The translations under genes were made by a program, and so were the position numbers. From positions 1 through 64,000 of the forward strand of contig JAEVYY010000008.1 of the NCBI GenBank assembly GCA_023392535.1: a DNA stretch of 64,000 nt. Direction: 5' to 3'. A model generated the notes under the pieces. It was not told the DNA's origin and ran no database searches. It saw only the letters and a list, made by a program, of their open reading frames with translations. Below are positions 1 through 8,912 of this stretch, piece by piece. The stretch is from Bacillota bacterium (GTDB lineage Bacteria; Bacillota; Clostridia; Lachnospirales; Lachnospiraceae). The first letter of the stretch is position 1, and each line of letters starts with the position of its first letter.

Positions 1-3000
1 AATCTGCTGTCACACGTAGTTCATCCGCCGCATTGATCCATACTTTTTCTGACACTGTGGTATCAGATCCTGCTTGATGGATGCCTTCTAAATAATGCTT
101 TACCGTATAACTGAGTATCTTGGTCTGTGTTTCATCCTTGCTATAATATAACTTAAGAACTGCTCCGCTAGTTGTCACTTTTGCAGATGTTTCCACATCT
201 TCCTGATAGCGATATCCCTGATACGATTTATTAGATGCATAGTCTTTATCATAAAGCACTTCGCCAACATTTTTTGTAATAGTTTCCGTATCCGTTGGTA
301 CCGCTGGATAAGTAATTCCATCTACATTTTGCTTGTAATATTCTATCGTCACCATTGCTGTTGACTTTATCCAAACTGCACGAACGGTAACATCTTTGTT
401 ACTAATAACAATCTCACTAACCAGATCTGCTTTCGCCAAATCATCATCCGAGCCGGACGCCAAAGTCCATCCTTTAAAGCGATATCCTGTTCTATATAAA
501 TCTTTGCTATAAGAATTAACTGTTGCTGTTGTAGGTAATGTAACCTTGACTCCAGATTCATACTTTTTATCCTGAAACAATTTATTAAAATCAGTTGACT
601 CACTATTTGCTCCATTGAAATCATAGTGTATCTGATAAGTTGGATTTTTTGTGTAGTATAATTCCAAAACAGCCAAGCCATCTCCAGAAACCACTGTAGA
701 ATCCGGCGTGTCTGGTGCAAATGTATACCCTGCAAGATGCGCTACATAATCCTTATCAAAAACTTTACTATCCGTTTTGGCATATTTCGTTTCCATTACC
801 GTATAATCATCTGTTTTTGGGTAAAGACCGTTATCATCTTGTTTATAATGCTTCACCGTAAATACAGTTGAATTATTCGCCCTCCATACCGCGTATAGCG
901 TAGTATCTTCCGTCAGCTTTATCATTTCGCCTGCGGTGTATATTTTGCTACCTGCATATTCTGCCGCTTTCGCATCCTTACTCCAGCCAGCAAATGTATA
1001 TCCGGAACGAGCCAATGTTCGGTTTCCTTCTACCTTTACTTCTGTACCAGATGTATATTCTTTACTATCCGGATATAAACCAGTATAAGATTTGCAATTG
1101 GTATCGTAAGACAACCGTACTTTTGCCTTGTCGCATACGACACCATCTATATGCCATTCATATTTTGCATCACTGTTTTGGTGTTTTTTTACGACATACC
1201 ATTCAATATACTGAGAGTCACTTATGGCCAAAGTCTTCGAACCATTCTTAGCTGTCTTTCCCTTTATATAATCATAAAAATTCTGCTGCAATACTTCCCT
1301 GACAGCATTTGTTCCTGCAACTGTGTGTAATGGGTTTACAAATTCAAGGATATTAACCTTTATTTGCCTTGCAAAATAATAATAATCCGCATATTGAACA
1401 GATGGTTCTGCCGGAGCTACTCCATCCGCTCTCACCGCTATCGTCAGCATAGCGTCATTTGTTCCATCAACTTGTGCCCATGCAGCATAAAGAGTCATTG
1501 TTTCCCGAATCTCGTAAGTTCCACCTAATTCATAAATTGGTATTGTTTGCGCATTCGTAGAATCAATCAAGCTAATATCTGATTTCGTAGACCAACCTAA
1601 TAAAACGTAGTTATCCCTTTTCAAATCCTCTTGATCTGGTAACTGAACGCTCTTTCCAACTTCCCCTTTTATCGCCATCGGTTTGGTACCTGCACCGCCG
1701 TTTATATCAAACGTAATCGTTGGCTGCGCTTCGACAATCTTAATATAGAAATAATCTGGTTGACCAAAAAATTTACTATAACTGACAAATGTATAGGAAC
1801 CTACTTTTGCATCTTTTTTAGCTGTCACTTTCACTGTTTTTGTGGACTTTTCAGACAAATTAATCAACATATTTCCGTTGGACAGTCCATTTGAATTGCT
1901 GGTCGAAATACTCCACTCACCTAACGTGGATGGATTATTCTCCTCTAAAATAATACTCTCTCCCGGAGCTACTTCATATGCATTTTCTATTGATGCTGCT
2001 GTCGTACTAGTCGCTACAACATAAATCGAAAATGCTTCCGCCTTGGCAACTTCTATCGCCCCATTGTTTATAGATTCGGCTACTTGTTCTGCCATGCTAT
2101 TCATATCTTGCATATGAAACACTTCCAGTTTCGCACCTTCCAGTGCCACTTTACTAAATGCAACAGATATCGGTACGCATGGCTGCAATTCTTCGCCCGA
2201 TTGACTTGTGAATGTAATATCAAAAGCAACCAAATCATCTTCTGTCGTTACACCAGAAGTAACTTGATCTATTTTTTCAACCACTTTTTTTGCTTCGACT
2301 TCTTTGATTGAGACCTTTGTTCCTTGTGGAAATGCTCCTTCTGGTGCACTAATCTTAATATCCACACCGCCCACTGTCTTTGTTGCAAATTCAATTGCAT
2401 CGTACAATTTGAAGTTAGCCACATATGTCACATCTTTTCTATCCTCTGGTACCATCGTTATAGATGTACTGACTACTTCCCCATCTTCGGTCCAATTAAT
2501 AAATTCATAACCCTCTTTAGCATATGCGGTAGATCCTTTGGCACTATCACCCTTCGTTACTGATAATTTCTCAATATCCTTTGAAACATATCCTCCAGCA
2601 GTTGCCTCATACCTGATGGTAACTGTGATATCTTCGACTTCCGTGGTCTCTTCCTCTGTTGTCACTTCTTCGGATGTTACTTCCTCCGTTGATTCTTCTA
2701 CAGACGTTTCTTCCCCTACGGACGTTTCTTCTCCGGAATCTATCGTCGTCTCTTTTGATATTTCTTCTCCGGATTTTTCTTCTTGCGAACTTACCTCTTC
2801 TGTATCTTGTTGTGTACCACTCTCGTATGTAGTATCACTGTTTACGATGTCAACAGATGATTTTTCTTCCTTTACCACTTCTTCAGAAAAAGTACTACTT
2901 TCTGAAGATTCCCCCGTATTCTCTTCCGCGCGGACTGTCAGCATTGAACTATCACTTATAAATGTCGTAAAAGCTAATATAAATGCCATTACGAAAGCGA

Positions 3001-3022
3001 TAGCTCTCATTCCTTTTCTCAT
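1..3022 (-). CDS. Large secreted repeat protein (InlB-like and MucBP-like repeats), C-terminal part outside window
   Basis: The minus-strand frame is open from an ATG at 3022 to the left edge, giving 1007 visible residues; the C-terminus and any sortase signal are not seen. The start follows AGGGAGG about 10 bases upstream. Residues 1-32 are a signal peptide (RKGMR, hydrophobic core, cleavage near VRA-E). Residues 35-125 are a Ser/Thr/Glu-rich linker of EETS-type repeats. After that come tandem beta repeats: segments ending in GYEFINW, NYVLLGWSTK and GYTFAGWSKD are typical of InlB B-repeats (Flg_new family), and segments starting FTVKHYKQD, VTIEYYKQN and YTVKHYLEG resemble MucBP domains. This points to a cell-surface or secreted adhesin-type protein. 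The ligand cannot be told from sequence. Confidence 0.85.
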   Translation of the reverse strand, partial: MRKGMRAIAFVMAFILAFTTFISDSSMLTVRAEENTGESSESSTFSEEVVKEEKSSVDIVNSDTTYESGTQQDTEEVSSQEEKSGEEISKETTIDSGEETSVGEETSVEESTEEVTSEEVTTEEETTEVEDITVTIRYEATAGGYVSKDIEKLSVTKGDSAKGSTAYAKEGYEFINWTEDGEVVSTSITMVPEDRKDVTYVANFKLYDAIEFATKTVGGVDIKISAPEGAFPQGTKVSIKEVEAKKVVEKIDQVTSGVTTEDDLVAFDITFTSQSGEELQPCVPISVAFSKVALEGAKLEVFHMQDMNSMAEQVAESINNGAIEVAKAEAFSIYVVATSTTAASIENAYEVAPGESIILEENNPSTLGEWSISTSNSNGLSNGNMLINLSEKSTKTVKVTAKKDAKVGSYTFVSYSKFFGQPDYFYIKIVEAQPTITFDINGGAGTKPMAIKGEVGKSVQLPDQEDLKRDNYVLLGWSTKSDISLIDSTNAQTIPIYELGGTYEIRETMTLYAAWAQVDGTNDAMLTIAVRADGVAPAEPSVQYADYYYFARQIKVNILEFVNPLHTVAGTNAVREVLQQNFYDYIKGKTAKNGSKTLAISDSQYIEWYVVKKHQNSDAKYEWHIDGVVCDKAKVRLSYDTNCKSYTGLYPDSKEYTSGTEVKVEGNRTLARSGYTFAGWSKDAKAAEYAGSKIYTAGEMIKLTEDTTLYAVWRANNSTVFTVKHYKQDDNGLYPKTDDYTVMETKYAKTDSKVFDKDYVAHLAGYTFAPDTPDSTVVSGDGLAVLELYYTKNPTYQIHYDFNGANSESTDFNKLFQDKKYESGVKVTLPTTATVNSYSKDLYRTGYRFKGWTLASGSDDDLAKADLVSEIVISNKDVTVRAVWIKSTAMVTIEYYKQNVDGITYPAVPTDTETITKNVGEVLYDKDYASNKSYQGYRYQEDVETSAKVTTSGAVLKLYYSKDETQTKILSYTVKHYLEGIHQAGSDTTVSEKVWINAADELRVTAD

Positions 3023-3357
3023 TTTCTGGAATCCTCCCTTTTTCTCTTTTCCCTTCACGACATACCACTTTAAGCAACATAATTACAACCTATTTTTTCT
3101 CATGTCTTAATACTACTGATACGCTACCCTCTGAAATGTTATATTAATAAAGACTATTCTATTCTTCTAAAAAGGTCACTTTTTTTATCTTAAAAAAAAT
3201 TTCTCCTATTTGTACAAAAAAAATTGACATTCTACTTTCAATTTGTTTATTATTTTGCATTCATACGCATTGCTATTTTGTAGTAGCAAAAAAAGACCAA
3301 GGACAATTTTTACTAGCACAATTGTCCTTGGTCACAATAAATCGAAAACACTACCTA
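3023..3357. other. 335-bp intergenic region
   Basis: No gene is supported here. It holds the SD of the repeat protein (3032-3040), the terminator of the HAD gene (3288-3333) and AT-rich filler. A plus-strand TTGACA-N18-TATTAT (3224-3253) looks like a sigma-A promoter, but nothing convincing lies downstream except the antisense of the terminator. No clear minus-strand promoter for the repeat protein was recognised. Confidence 0.6.
3288..3333 (-). terminator. Rho-independent terminator of the HAD gene
   Basis: A perfect 14-bp stem (3295-3308 with 3320-3333, GACCAAGGACAATT and complement) with an 11-nt loop is followed on the minus strand by seven T residues (3288-3294). It lies about 25 bases after the stop of the HAD gene. 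Confidence 0.92.
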
Positions 3358-3969
3358 TTACCTTACCTGTTTAGTAATTACCTCTATCTCTTCAATCGCC
3401 TTCTCTTTTGTAGTAAAAAGAATAGCTTTCCAGCCCACTTTACGTGCTGCAAGCACATTTTCTTCCCTATCATCCATAAACAAACACTCCGTCGGTAAGA
3501 GATGATAACGATTCATCAACAAATAATAGATAGCAGGATCCGGTTTTACAAGTCTCTCACGATAGGAAAGTATACCGCCATCTACTACTTCCAAAAATTT
3601 TAATTCTTTCTCCCGATGAATCTCATAGATCTTTTTGGGAAAATTTGATAATATAAGCACCTGGTACCCTTCCTGCTTGAGCTCCTGAATCCATGGAATC
3701 GCATAATCACGTTGCTTGATAATATCCTTTAAATCCGTAAACATATTACGCAATTGTTTTTCTATAGAAACGTCATTATGAATAAATCCTTGTAGAATCT
3801 CTTCATCGGACCATACACCTTTATCAAATTCATTCCAGACAGGGCTCATAACAGTTGCCTGTACCATTTTATGATAAGTATCCTCATCGGAAGTATAATG
3901 TTTGAAACAACCCTCAAAGTTAAAATCTGCTAACACATTACCAATATCAAATATAATTGTTTTTATCAT
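3358..3969 (-). CDS. HAD-superfamily (subfamily IA) phosphatase
   Basis: A 203-residue soluble hydrolase. Motif I is FDIGNVLADF near residue 8, with Asp8 as nucleophile; the usual second Asp is Gly, as in the YihX/glucose-1-phosphatase branch. Motif II is LILSNF (about 98), and motif III/IV is KPDPAIYYLL followed by CLFMDDREENV (about 165). This is a phosphatase for a small phosphorylated metabolite; the substrate is not predictable. The SD is GAGGAAAGGG before ATG. It follows the membrane-protein gene by about 100 bases and has its own terminator. Confidence 0.85.
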   Translation of the reverse strand: MIKTIIFDIGNVLADFNFEGCFKHYTSDEDTYHKMVQATVMSPVWNEFDKGVWSDEEILQGFIHNDVSIEKQLRNMFTDLKDIIKQRDYAIPWIQELKQEGYQVLILSNFPKKIYEIHREKELKFLEVVDGGILSYRERLVKPDPAIYYLLMNRYHLLPTECLFMDDREENVLAARKVGWKAILFTTKEKAIEEIEVITKQVR

Positions 3970-3983
3970 AATATCCCTTTCCT

Positions 3984-4078
3984 CAGACGTATATAGGCTG
4001 CTTAGAATTCCTTCTCACCGTGTGAGAGTTTAGTAATTCTTTGCAGACGTATTTGGACTGCTTAGAATTACTTCTCAC
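3984..4078. repeat. Two copies of a 33-nt direct repeat, 60 bp apart
   Basis: Copies at about 3984-4018 and 4044-4078 share GAATTCTAAGCAG and TACGTCTG (minus-strand reading) with about five differences. The upstream copy contains the stop codon of the membrane-protein gene and the downstream copy runs into the SD of the HAD gene. Between them is a short CTCAC/GTGAG hairpin (4014-4026). Confidence 0.7.
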
Positions 4079-4907
4079 ACTTTTCCGTCACGATTGTCAA
4101 AAAATCTGCTTCTTTCTTCTTCAATCTTGGAATGAATCGTTTTGCAAACTTTCCTGTTCCACGTTGCTTCACATAGATAAAACCAATGACGGAAAATACA
4201 ATGGCACCAATAAAATTAACAAACAGATCCTTCATGGTGTCTATCAGCCCGATATCCAAATATCCTCCCAGACCAAGTTCTTGCCCATTTACTACTACAC
4301 TTTCGATATTCAGAATACTGATAGGAGTGTTTTCTCCCGCTGTATTAAGCATCACCGATGAAATATTATGAATGATCGTATCCTTTTGCATATCGAATCC
4401 CCAAAACATATCCATTCCAAATTCAAAAAACTCCCACAAAACACCTATTGTCATAGAAAAACAAAAAGCGACTACGGCCATGAAAAGAGGAGATAGTTGA
4501 AACGCAAATCGTTCGTTTCGATTCAGTACATCGACAAGTCCAAATCCAATGGCGGCCATTAAAAATCCATTCACGGTATGCAGCATGGTATCCCAAAATG
4601 GATATATTATGTAGTAGGAACTTATTTCACCCAGTATCTCAGCTGCAAATATAAACAGTAACATAAAGATTTCCAGAGTAGTAGGTAACTCAATTCTAAA
4701 ATTAACTTGTATAAAGCTTGGTATAATCATGAGCAGGAGAGTCAAAATGCAAAGAAAAACGTTCTCGTAATTCTTATTAAAAAATTGTAATATCATCGTT
4801 AGAATGACCAGTATGCGTAATATCACATATACAAGGAAAGAACTTTTATGTTCTCTCAATTCCATCCGCAATGCTCTCGCCATATTTTTAAAATGATTGT
4901 CTTTCAA
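4068..4907 (-). CDS. Six-TM integral membrane protein, DUF2238/YjdF-like
   Basis: A protein of about 279 residues with roughly six hydrophobic segments and a basic, Lys-rich C-terminal tail. Conserved-looking polar motifs inside the membrane region are FWDTMLHTVNGF and GVLWEFFEFGMD, which resemble the His and Glu motifs of the DUF2238 (YjdF-type) family of uncharacterised membrane proteins. The frame extends to a TTG at 4925, but TTG at 4907 has a better SD (AAAGGA, 7 nt), so I chose it; ATG at 4883 has no SD. It lies between purA and the HAD gene. The function is unknown. Confidence 0.65.
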   Translation of the reverse strand: MKDNHFKNMARALRMELREHKSSFLVYVILRILVILTMILQFFNKNYENVFLCILTLLLMIIPSFIQVNFRIELPTTLEIFMLLFIFAAEILGEISSYYIIYPFWDTMLHTVNGFLMAAIGFGLVDVLNRNERFAFQLSPLFMAVVAFCFSMTIGVLWEFFEFGMDMFWGFDMQKDTIIHNISSVMLNTAGENTPISILNIESVVVNGQELGLGGYLDIGLIDTMKDLFVNFIGAIVFSVIGFIYVKQRGTGKFAKRFIPRLKKKEADFLTIVTEKCEK

Positions 4908-4952
4908 ATTTATATATCCTTTCAAGGAATCCTAATTGTGTACTATAAAGAT

Positions 4953-4982
4953 GAGACGAAAGTATGTTAATACTTTCGCCTC
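4953..4982 (-). terminator. Terminator-like hairpin after purA
   Basis: A 12-bp stem with one G-T pair (GAGACGAAAGTA at 4953-4964 with 4971-4982) and a 6-nt loop lies about 33 bases after the purA stop. The T-rich tract that follows is weak. Confidence 0.65.
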
Positions 4983-5014
4983 ACATTATAACATATAAAA
5001 GATTAAGATGATAT

Positions 5015-6304
5015 TTATTTCAGTACACTGCTCCGGTAAATAATATCTTCTCTGCCTGGCCCATTCGATACCATCGTAATCGGATATCCAATTTGGGCTT
5101 CAATAAATTCCACATATTTTCTGCAATTTTCTGGAAGATCTTCGTATTTTTTAATACCACGAATGTCTTCTCTCCAACCAGGCAGGGTCTCTAATACCGG
5201 TTTTGCACTCTCTAGCAGTCCTGTTGTAGGGAAATCCTTTGTTACAGTACCGTTTACATTGTAACCTACACAAACAGGAATCTCCTCCAAATATCCAAGT
5301 ACATCCAATACTGTAAAAGCAACATCCGTCGTTCCCTGTAATCTGCATCCATATTTGGATGCAACACAATCGAACCATCCCATACGTCTCGGGCGTCCTG
5401 TAGTAGCACCATATTCACCGCCGTCTCCACCGCGTCTTCTAAGCTCATCCGCTTCCTCATCAAATATCTCAGAAACAAAGGCGCCTGCCCCTACTGCGGA
5501 AGAATATGCTTTACATACTGTTACAATCTGTTTAATCTCATAAGGCGGAATTCCTGCTCCGATTGCTCCATATGCTGCAAGTGTTGAAGAAGAGGTCACC
5601 ATCGGATAAATGCCGTGATCAGGGTCCTTCAGAGTACCAAGTTGCCCTTCTAAGAGAATCGTTTTACCTTCCTTAATTGCTTTATCTAAATATAAAGATA
5701 CATCACATACATACGGTGCAACCATTTCTTTATATGACATCAATGTCTGATATATTTCTTCGATATCCAGAACTGGTTTGTGATATAGATGCTCAAGTAA
5801 TACATTCTTCGCAGCACAAACTCTGTTGAGTTTCTCTCTTAAATCAGAACCGTCAAATAGCTCACTGACCTGAAAACCAACTTTCGCATACTTATCAGAA
5901 TAAAATGGCGCAATCCCCGATTTGGTAGAGCCAAATGATTTACCGCCCAGCCTTTCTTCTTCATATTGATCAAATAGAATATGATAAGGCATTACCATTT
6001 GCGCCCTGTCAGAAACTAAGATTTTAGGCATCGGTACGTCTTTATCTGTTATCGATTGAATTTCTTTAAATAGAATGGGGATATTAAGTGCTACACCATT
6101 TCCAATTATACTTGTGGTATGATTATAAAATACACCGGAAGGAAGTGTATGAAGTGCAAATTTCCCATAATTATTTACGATTGTATGGCCTGCATTTGCA
6201 CCACCCTGAAATCTGACAATGATATCTGCTTCCTTAGCAAGCATATCTGTGATTTTTCCTTTTCCTTCATCGCCCCAGTTCGCTCCAACTACCGCTTTCA
6301 CCAT
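5015..6304 (-). CDS. purA: Adenylosuccinate synthetase
   Basis: A 429-residue cytoplasmic enzyme that makes adenylosuccinate from IMP, aspartate and GTP, the first committed step to AMP. Full family length. The GTP-binding loop GDEGKGK is at residues 11-17, with catalytic Asp12 and His40 (in GGANAGHT). Motifs TTGRPRRMGWFD and SNGPGRED near the C-terminus are typical. It has its own sigma-A promoter with two direct repeats upstream and a hairpin after the stop. It sits just downstream of a LysR-type regulator gene in the same orientation and within a purine-gene neighbourhood (purB, purF, purC). Confidence 0.97.
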   Translation of the reverse strand: MVKAVVGANWGDEGKGKITDMLAKEADIIVRFQGGANAGHTIVNNYGKFALHTLPSGVFYNHTTSIIGNGVALNIPILFKEIQSITDKDVPMPKILVSDRAQMVMPYHILFDQYEEERLGGKSFGSTKSGIAPFYSDKYAKVGFQVSELFDGSDLREKLNRVCAAKNVLLEHLYHKPVLDIEEIYQTLMSYKEMVAPYVCDVSLYLDKAIKEGKTILLEGQLGTLKDPDHGIYPMVTSSSTLAAYGAIGAGIPPYEIKQIVTVCKAYSSAVGAGAFVSEIFDEEADELRRRGGDGGEYGATTGRPRRMGWFDCVASKYGCRLQGTTDVAFTVLDVLGYLEEIPVCVGYNVNGTVTKDFPTTGLLESAKPVLETLPGWREDIRGIKKYEDLPENCRKYVEFIEAQIGYPITMVSNGPGREDIIYRSSVLK

Positions 6305-6344
6305 AATTCATTGTTCCTCCATTTCATTAAGCCCTTACAAGAAC

Positions 6345-6373
6345 AGTATACAACGCGAAGTGTTATAAGTAAA
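6345..6373 (-). promoter_or_regulatory. purA sigma-A promoter
   Basis: Minus-strand -35 TTTACT (6368-6373), 17-bp spacer, -10 TATACT (6345-6350). It lies about 40 bases before the purA ATG. Confidence 0.7.
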
Positions 6374-6401
6374 ATCAATATTTATTATATGTGTTATAAG
6401 T
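6360..6401 (-). repeat. Direct repeats GTGTTATAAGT at the purA promoter
   Basis: The 11-mer GTGTTATAAGT (plus-strand reading) occurs at 6360-6370 and 6391-6401, exactly 31 bp apart, about three helical turns. The first copy overlaps the -35 element. This is a candidate regulator site, possibly for the adjacent LysR protein. Confidence 0.5.
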
Positions 6402-6418
6402 TTAAATTATTTTAAACA

Positions 6419-7306
6419 TCATTGGTCTTTAATTAATTGCATTAATTTTCTTGCCGGAGAGGAAAGTGAACTTTTTGCATCTACTACCACACAAAAATGA
6501 CGTTTGGGAATAATTTTATTAAAACGCAATTCAAATAATCTTCCATCATCCAGATATGGCTTTGCAAAATCCTTCATAACATTTCCGATTCCCAGATTAC
6601 GTAAGGCAAATTGTACGATCATATCACTTGTCGCCAGCTCGAATTCCGGATGAAGGATTACACCATTCTTCGCTAAAAATTGATCCATATAACTTCTGGT
6701 ACTCGTATTTTTCTCCAAAGATATCAAAGGCATTTTTTCCAGATCCTGTAGATCCAAAGTATGATGCTTATAGGGAATGAATTTTCGGCCTGCTATAAAA
6801 ACATCCTCAATTTCCCTGACTTCAATGGAAGAAATATCATCCTTGGATTCAAATGGTGTACTGACGATTCCAAAGTCAATCTTGCTTTCCTGAAGATAAC
6901 GAAGCGTTTCCGGGGTAGGTGCATTGGTAACGATAACTTTTATCTTCGGATATAACTCATGAAATCGTTCCAAATAGGGCAACAGATAAAACTGTAATGT
7001 CATATCACTCGCCCCAATACGAATTTCTCCAATATCTAGATTGAGCATCTTAGACAACATATGCTCCCCTAATTCCATCTGCTCATATCCTTTTTGTATA
7101 TAGAGAAAAAGCAATTCTCCTTCTTTCGTCAAACGGACCCCCTTAGAGATACGTACAAATAATTTTGTTCCCAATTGCTTTTCCAATTGCTTCAAAGATT
7201 GGCTGACTGCTGGCTGCGATATCGACAATTGTTCCCCTGCCATTGTAATACTCCCATATTTTGCAACATAATAAAATACTTTATAATATTCTAAGTTTGC
7301 TGTCAT
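6419..7306 (-). CDS. LysR-family transcriptional regulator
   Basis: A 295-residue DNA-binding protein. The N-terminal winged HTH (residues 1-60) contains GSITMAGEQLSISQPAVSQS, the standard LysR recognition helix. Residues 90-295 form the two-lobed effector-binding domain (GEIRIGASDMTLQFYLLPYL). SD GGGGG precedes the ATG by 6 bases. The gene lies between purB and purA in the same direction; LysR genes are usually divergent from targets, so purA regulation is only a possibility, supported by the direct repeats at the purA promoter. The effector is unknown. Confidence 0.92.
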   Translation of the reverse strand: MTANLEYYKVFYYVAKYGSITMAGEQLSISQPAVSQSLKQLEKQLGTKLFVRISKGVRLTKEGELLFLYIQKGYEQMELGEHMLSKMLNLDIGEIRIGASDMTLQFYLLPYLERFHELYPKIKVIVTNAPTPETLRYLQESKIDFGIVSTPFESKDDISSIEVREIEDVFIAGRKFIPYKHHTLDLQDLEKMPLISLEKNTSTRSYMDQFLAKNGVILHPEFELATSDMIVQFALRNLGIGNVMKDFAKPYLDDGRLFELRFNKIIPKRHFCVVVDAKSSLSSPARKLMQLIKDQ

Positions 7307-7374
7307 TCATGCCCCCTGCACTTCCTGTTTACTAAAAATTACAAGCTACTGATCCATATCTGTTTTACCGTAAT

Positions 7375-7411
7375 CTAAAAGGTGCAAATCGATTCACTCA
7401 AATTTGCACCT
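7375..7411 (-). terminator. Terminator after purB
   Basis: A 10-bp perfect stem (AGGTGCAAAT at 7380-7389 with 7402-7411), 12-nt loop and a TTTTAG tract on the minus strand, immediately after the purB stop. It separates purC-purF-purB from the LysR gene. Confidence 0.8.
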
Positions 7412-7417
7412 ATCACT

Positions 7418-8851
7418 TTAAACGTTAATTTCTGCGGTCACACCCAGTAATTCCCTATTTTCATCCAATATTGGTTTTATTATATTTCTCAAAAATGCAT
7501 CCACTTGTATTTCAGCACGGCCTGTATACTTTGCTGGATCCATTGTCTCTTCCAATTCAGCCAAACTTAAATTGAATGCAGGATCTTCTGCAATTAATGT
7601 AAGCAGATTATTTTCTTTCCCATTTTCCTTTACATTTTTACCTGCTTCCATAGAAAGCTCTCGAATTTTTTCATGTAGCTCCTGTCTGTCCCCACCAGCT
7701 TTTACAGCATCCATCATAATATTCTCTGTGGCCATGAATGGGAGTTCACTGCGTAGCCTCTTTTCAATTACTTTTGGATAGACTACAAGTCCATCCACTA
7801 CATTCAGGCATAGATCCAGAATCCCATCGACTGCAAGAAATCCTTCCGGAATGGAAATCCTCTTGTTGGCGGAATCATCTAATGTTCTCTCAAACCACTG
7901 GGTCGCCGAAGTAATCGCAGGGTTCAAGGCATCTACCATAACATATCTTGATAACGATGCAATTCTTTCACTTCTCATCGGATTTCTTTTATAAGCCATT
8001 GCAGAAGATCCAATCTGTCCCTTTTCAAATGGTTCTTCTACTTCCTTTAAATGTTGCAGCAAGCGGATATCATTAGACATCTTATGCGCACTGGCGGCAA
8101 TACCAGCCAAAACATTTAAAACCCTGGTATCTACCTTGCGGGAATAGGTCTGTCCAGACACTGCAAAGCATTCTGAAAATCCCATCTTAGATGCAATCAT
8201 CGGGTCAATTTTATCGATAGTCTCCTGATTGCCATCAAATAATTCCAAAAAGCTTGCCTGCGTTCCTGTGGTTCCCTTTGAACCGAGCAATTTCATATTT
8301 TCTAATACATAATTTGTATCTTCCAAATCCAATATGAATTCCTGTGCCCAGAGCGCAGCACGTTTACCAACTGTTGTTGGCTGCGCTGGCTGGAAATGTG
8401 TAAAAGCAAGGGTCGGAAGTGCTTTGAATTCTTCCGCAAACTTAGATAACTCAGCAATGACATTTACTAATTTCTTTTTTACAAGACGCAATGCTTCTGT
8501 CATCACAATAATGTCTGTATTGTCTCCGACATAACAGGATGTCGCGCCAAGATGAATGATCCCCTTTGCGCCAGGACATTGTACCCCATATGCATAGACA
8601 TGACTCATCACATCATGACGTACTTCCTTTTCCCTCTTTTTTGCAACCTCATAGTTAATCGAATCTTGAAATTGTATTAATTCATCTATTTGCTCCTGCG
8701 TAATAGGTAGCCCCAATTCTTTTTCAACTTCCGCCAGTGCAATCCATAATTTCCTCCAGGTCCGAAACTTCATATCGGGTGAAAAAATATATTGCATTTC
8801 TTTGCTGGCATATCTGTCTGAGAGTGGACTTTGATATCTGTCTGTACCCAT
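7418..8851 (-). CDS. purB: Adenylosuccinate lyase
   Basis: A 477-residue member of the fumarase/aspartase superfamily. It acts twice in purine synthesis: SAICAR to AICAR plus fumarate, and adenylosuccinate to AMP plus fumarate. The superfamily signature SSAMAYKRNP is at residues 282-291, with the catalytic Ser loop just before it, and HFQPAQPTTVGKR (from 152) carries the catalytic His. SD GGAGG lies 7 bases before ATG. It is the third gene after purC and purF (61-bp gap) and is followed by a terminator. Confidence 0.97.
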   Translation of the reverse strand: MGTDRYQSPLSDRYASKEMQYIFSPDMKFRTWRKLWIALAEVEKELGLPITQEQIDELIQFQDSINYEVAKKREKEVRHDVMSHVYAYGVQCPGAKGIIHLGATSCYVGDNTDIIVMTEALRLVKKKLVNVIAELSKFAEEFKALPTLAFTHFQPAQPTTVGKRAALWAQEFILDLEDTNYVLENMKLLGSKGTTGTQASFLELFDGNQETIDKIDPMIASKMGFSECFAVSGQTYSRKVDTRVLNVLAGIAASAHKMSNDIRLLQHLKEVEEPFEKGQIGSSAMAYKRNPMRSERIASLSRYVMVDALNPAITSATQWFERTLDDSANKRISIPEGFLAVDGILDLCLNVVDGLVVYPKVIEKRLRSELPFMATENIMMDAVKAGGDRQELHEKIRELSMEAGKNVKENGKENNLLTLIAEDPAFNLSLAELEETMDPAKYTGRAEIQVDAFLRNIIKPILDENRELLGVTAEINV

Positions 8852-8912
8852 AATAATCCTCCAAATAAGTTTGACGTCTTCTTTTGCTTAAGGTCTTTTG
8901 TGTTCACTTTTC

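Noticed and set aside
2084..3110. Plus-strand open frames rich in Ser/Val over the repeat-protein gene
   Set aside because: They are the antisense of Glu/Thr-rich coding repeats in the minus-strand gene, which has signal peptide and SD.
3224..3253. Plus-strand promoter (TTGACA-N18-TATTAT) for a small RNA
   Set aside because: The downstream DNA shows only the antisense of the HAD terminator, without a T-tract on the plus strand; not enough to call an RNA gene.
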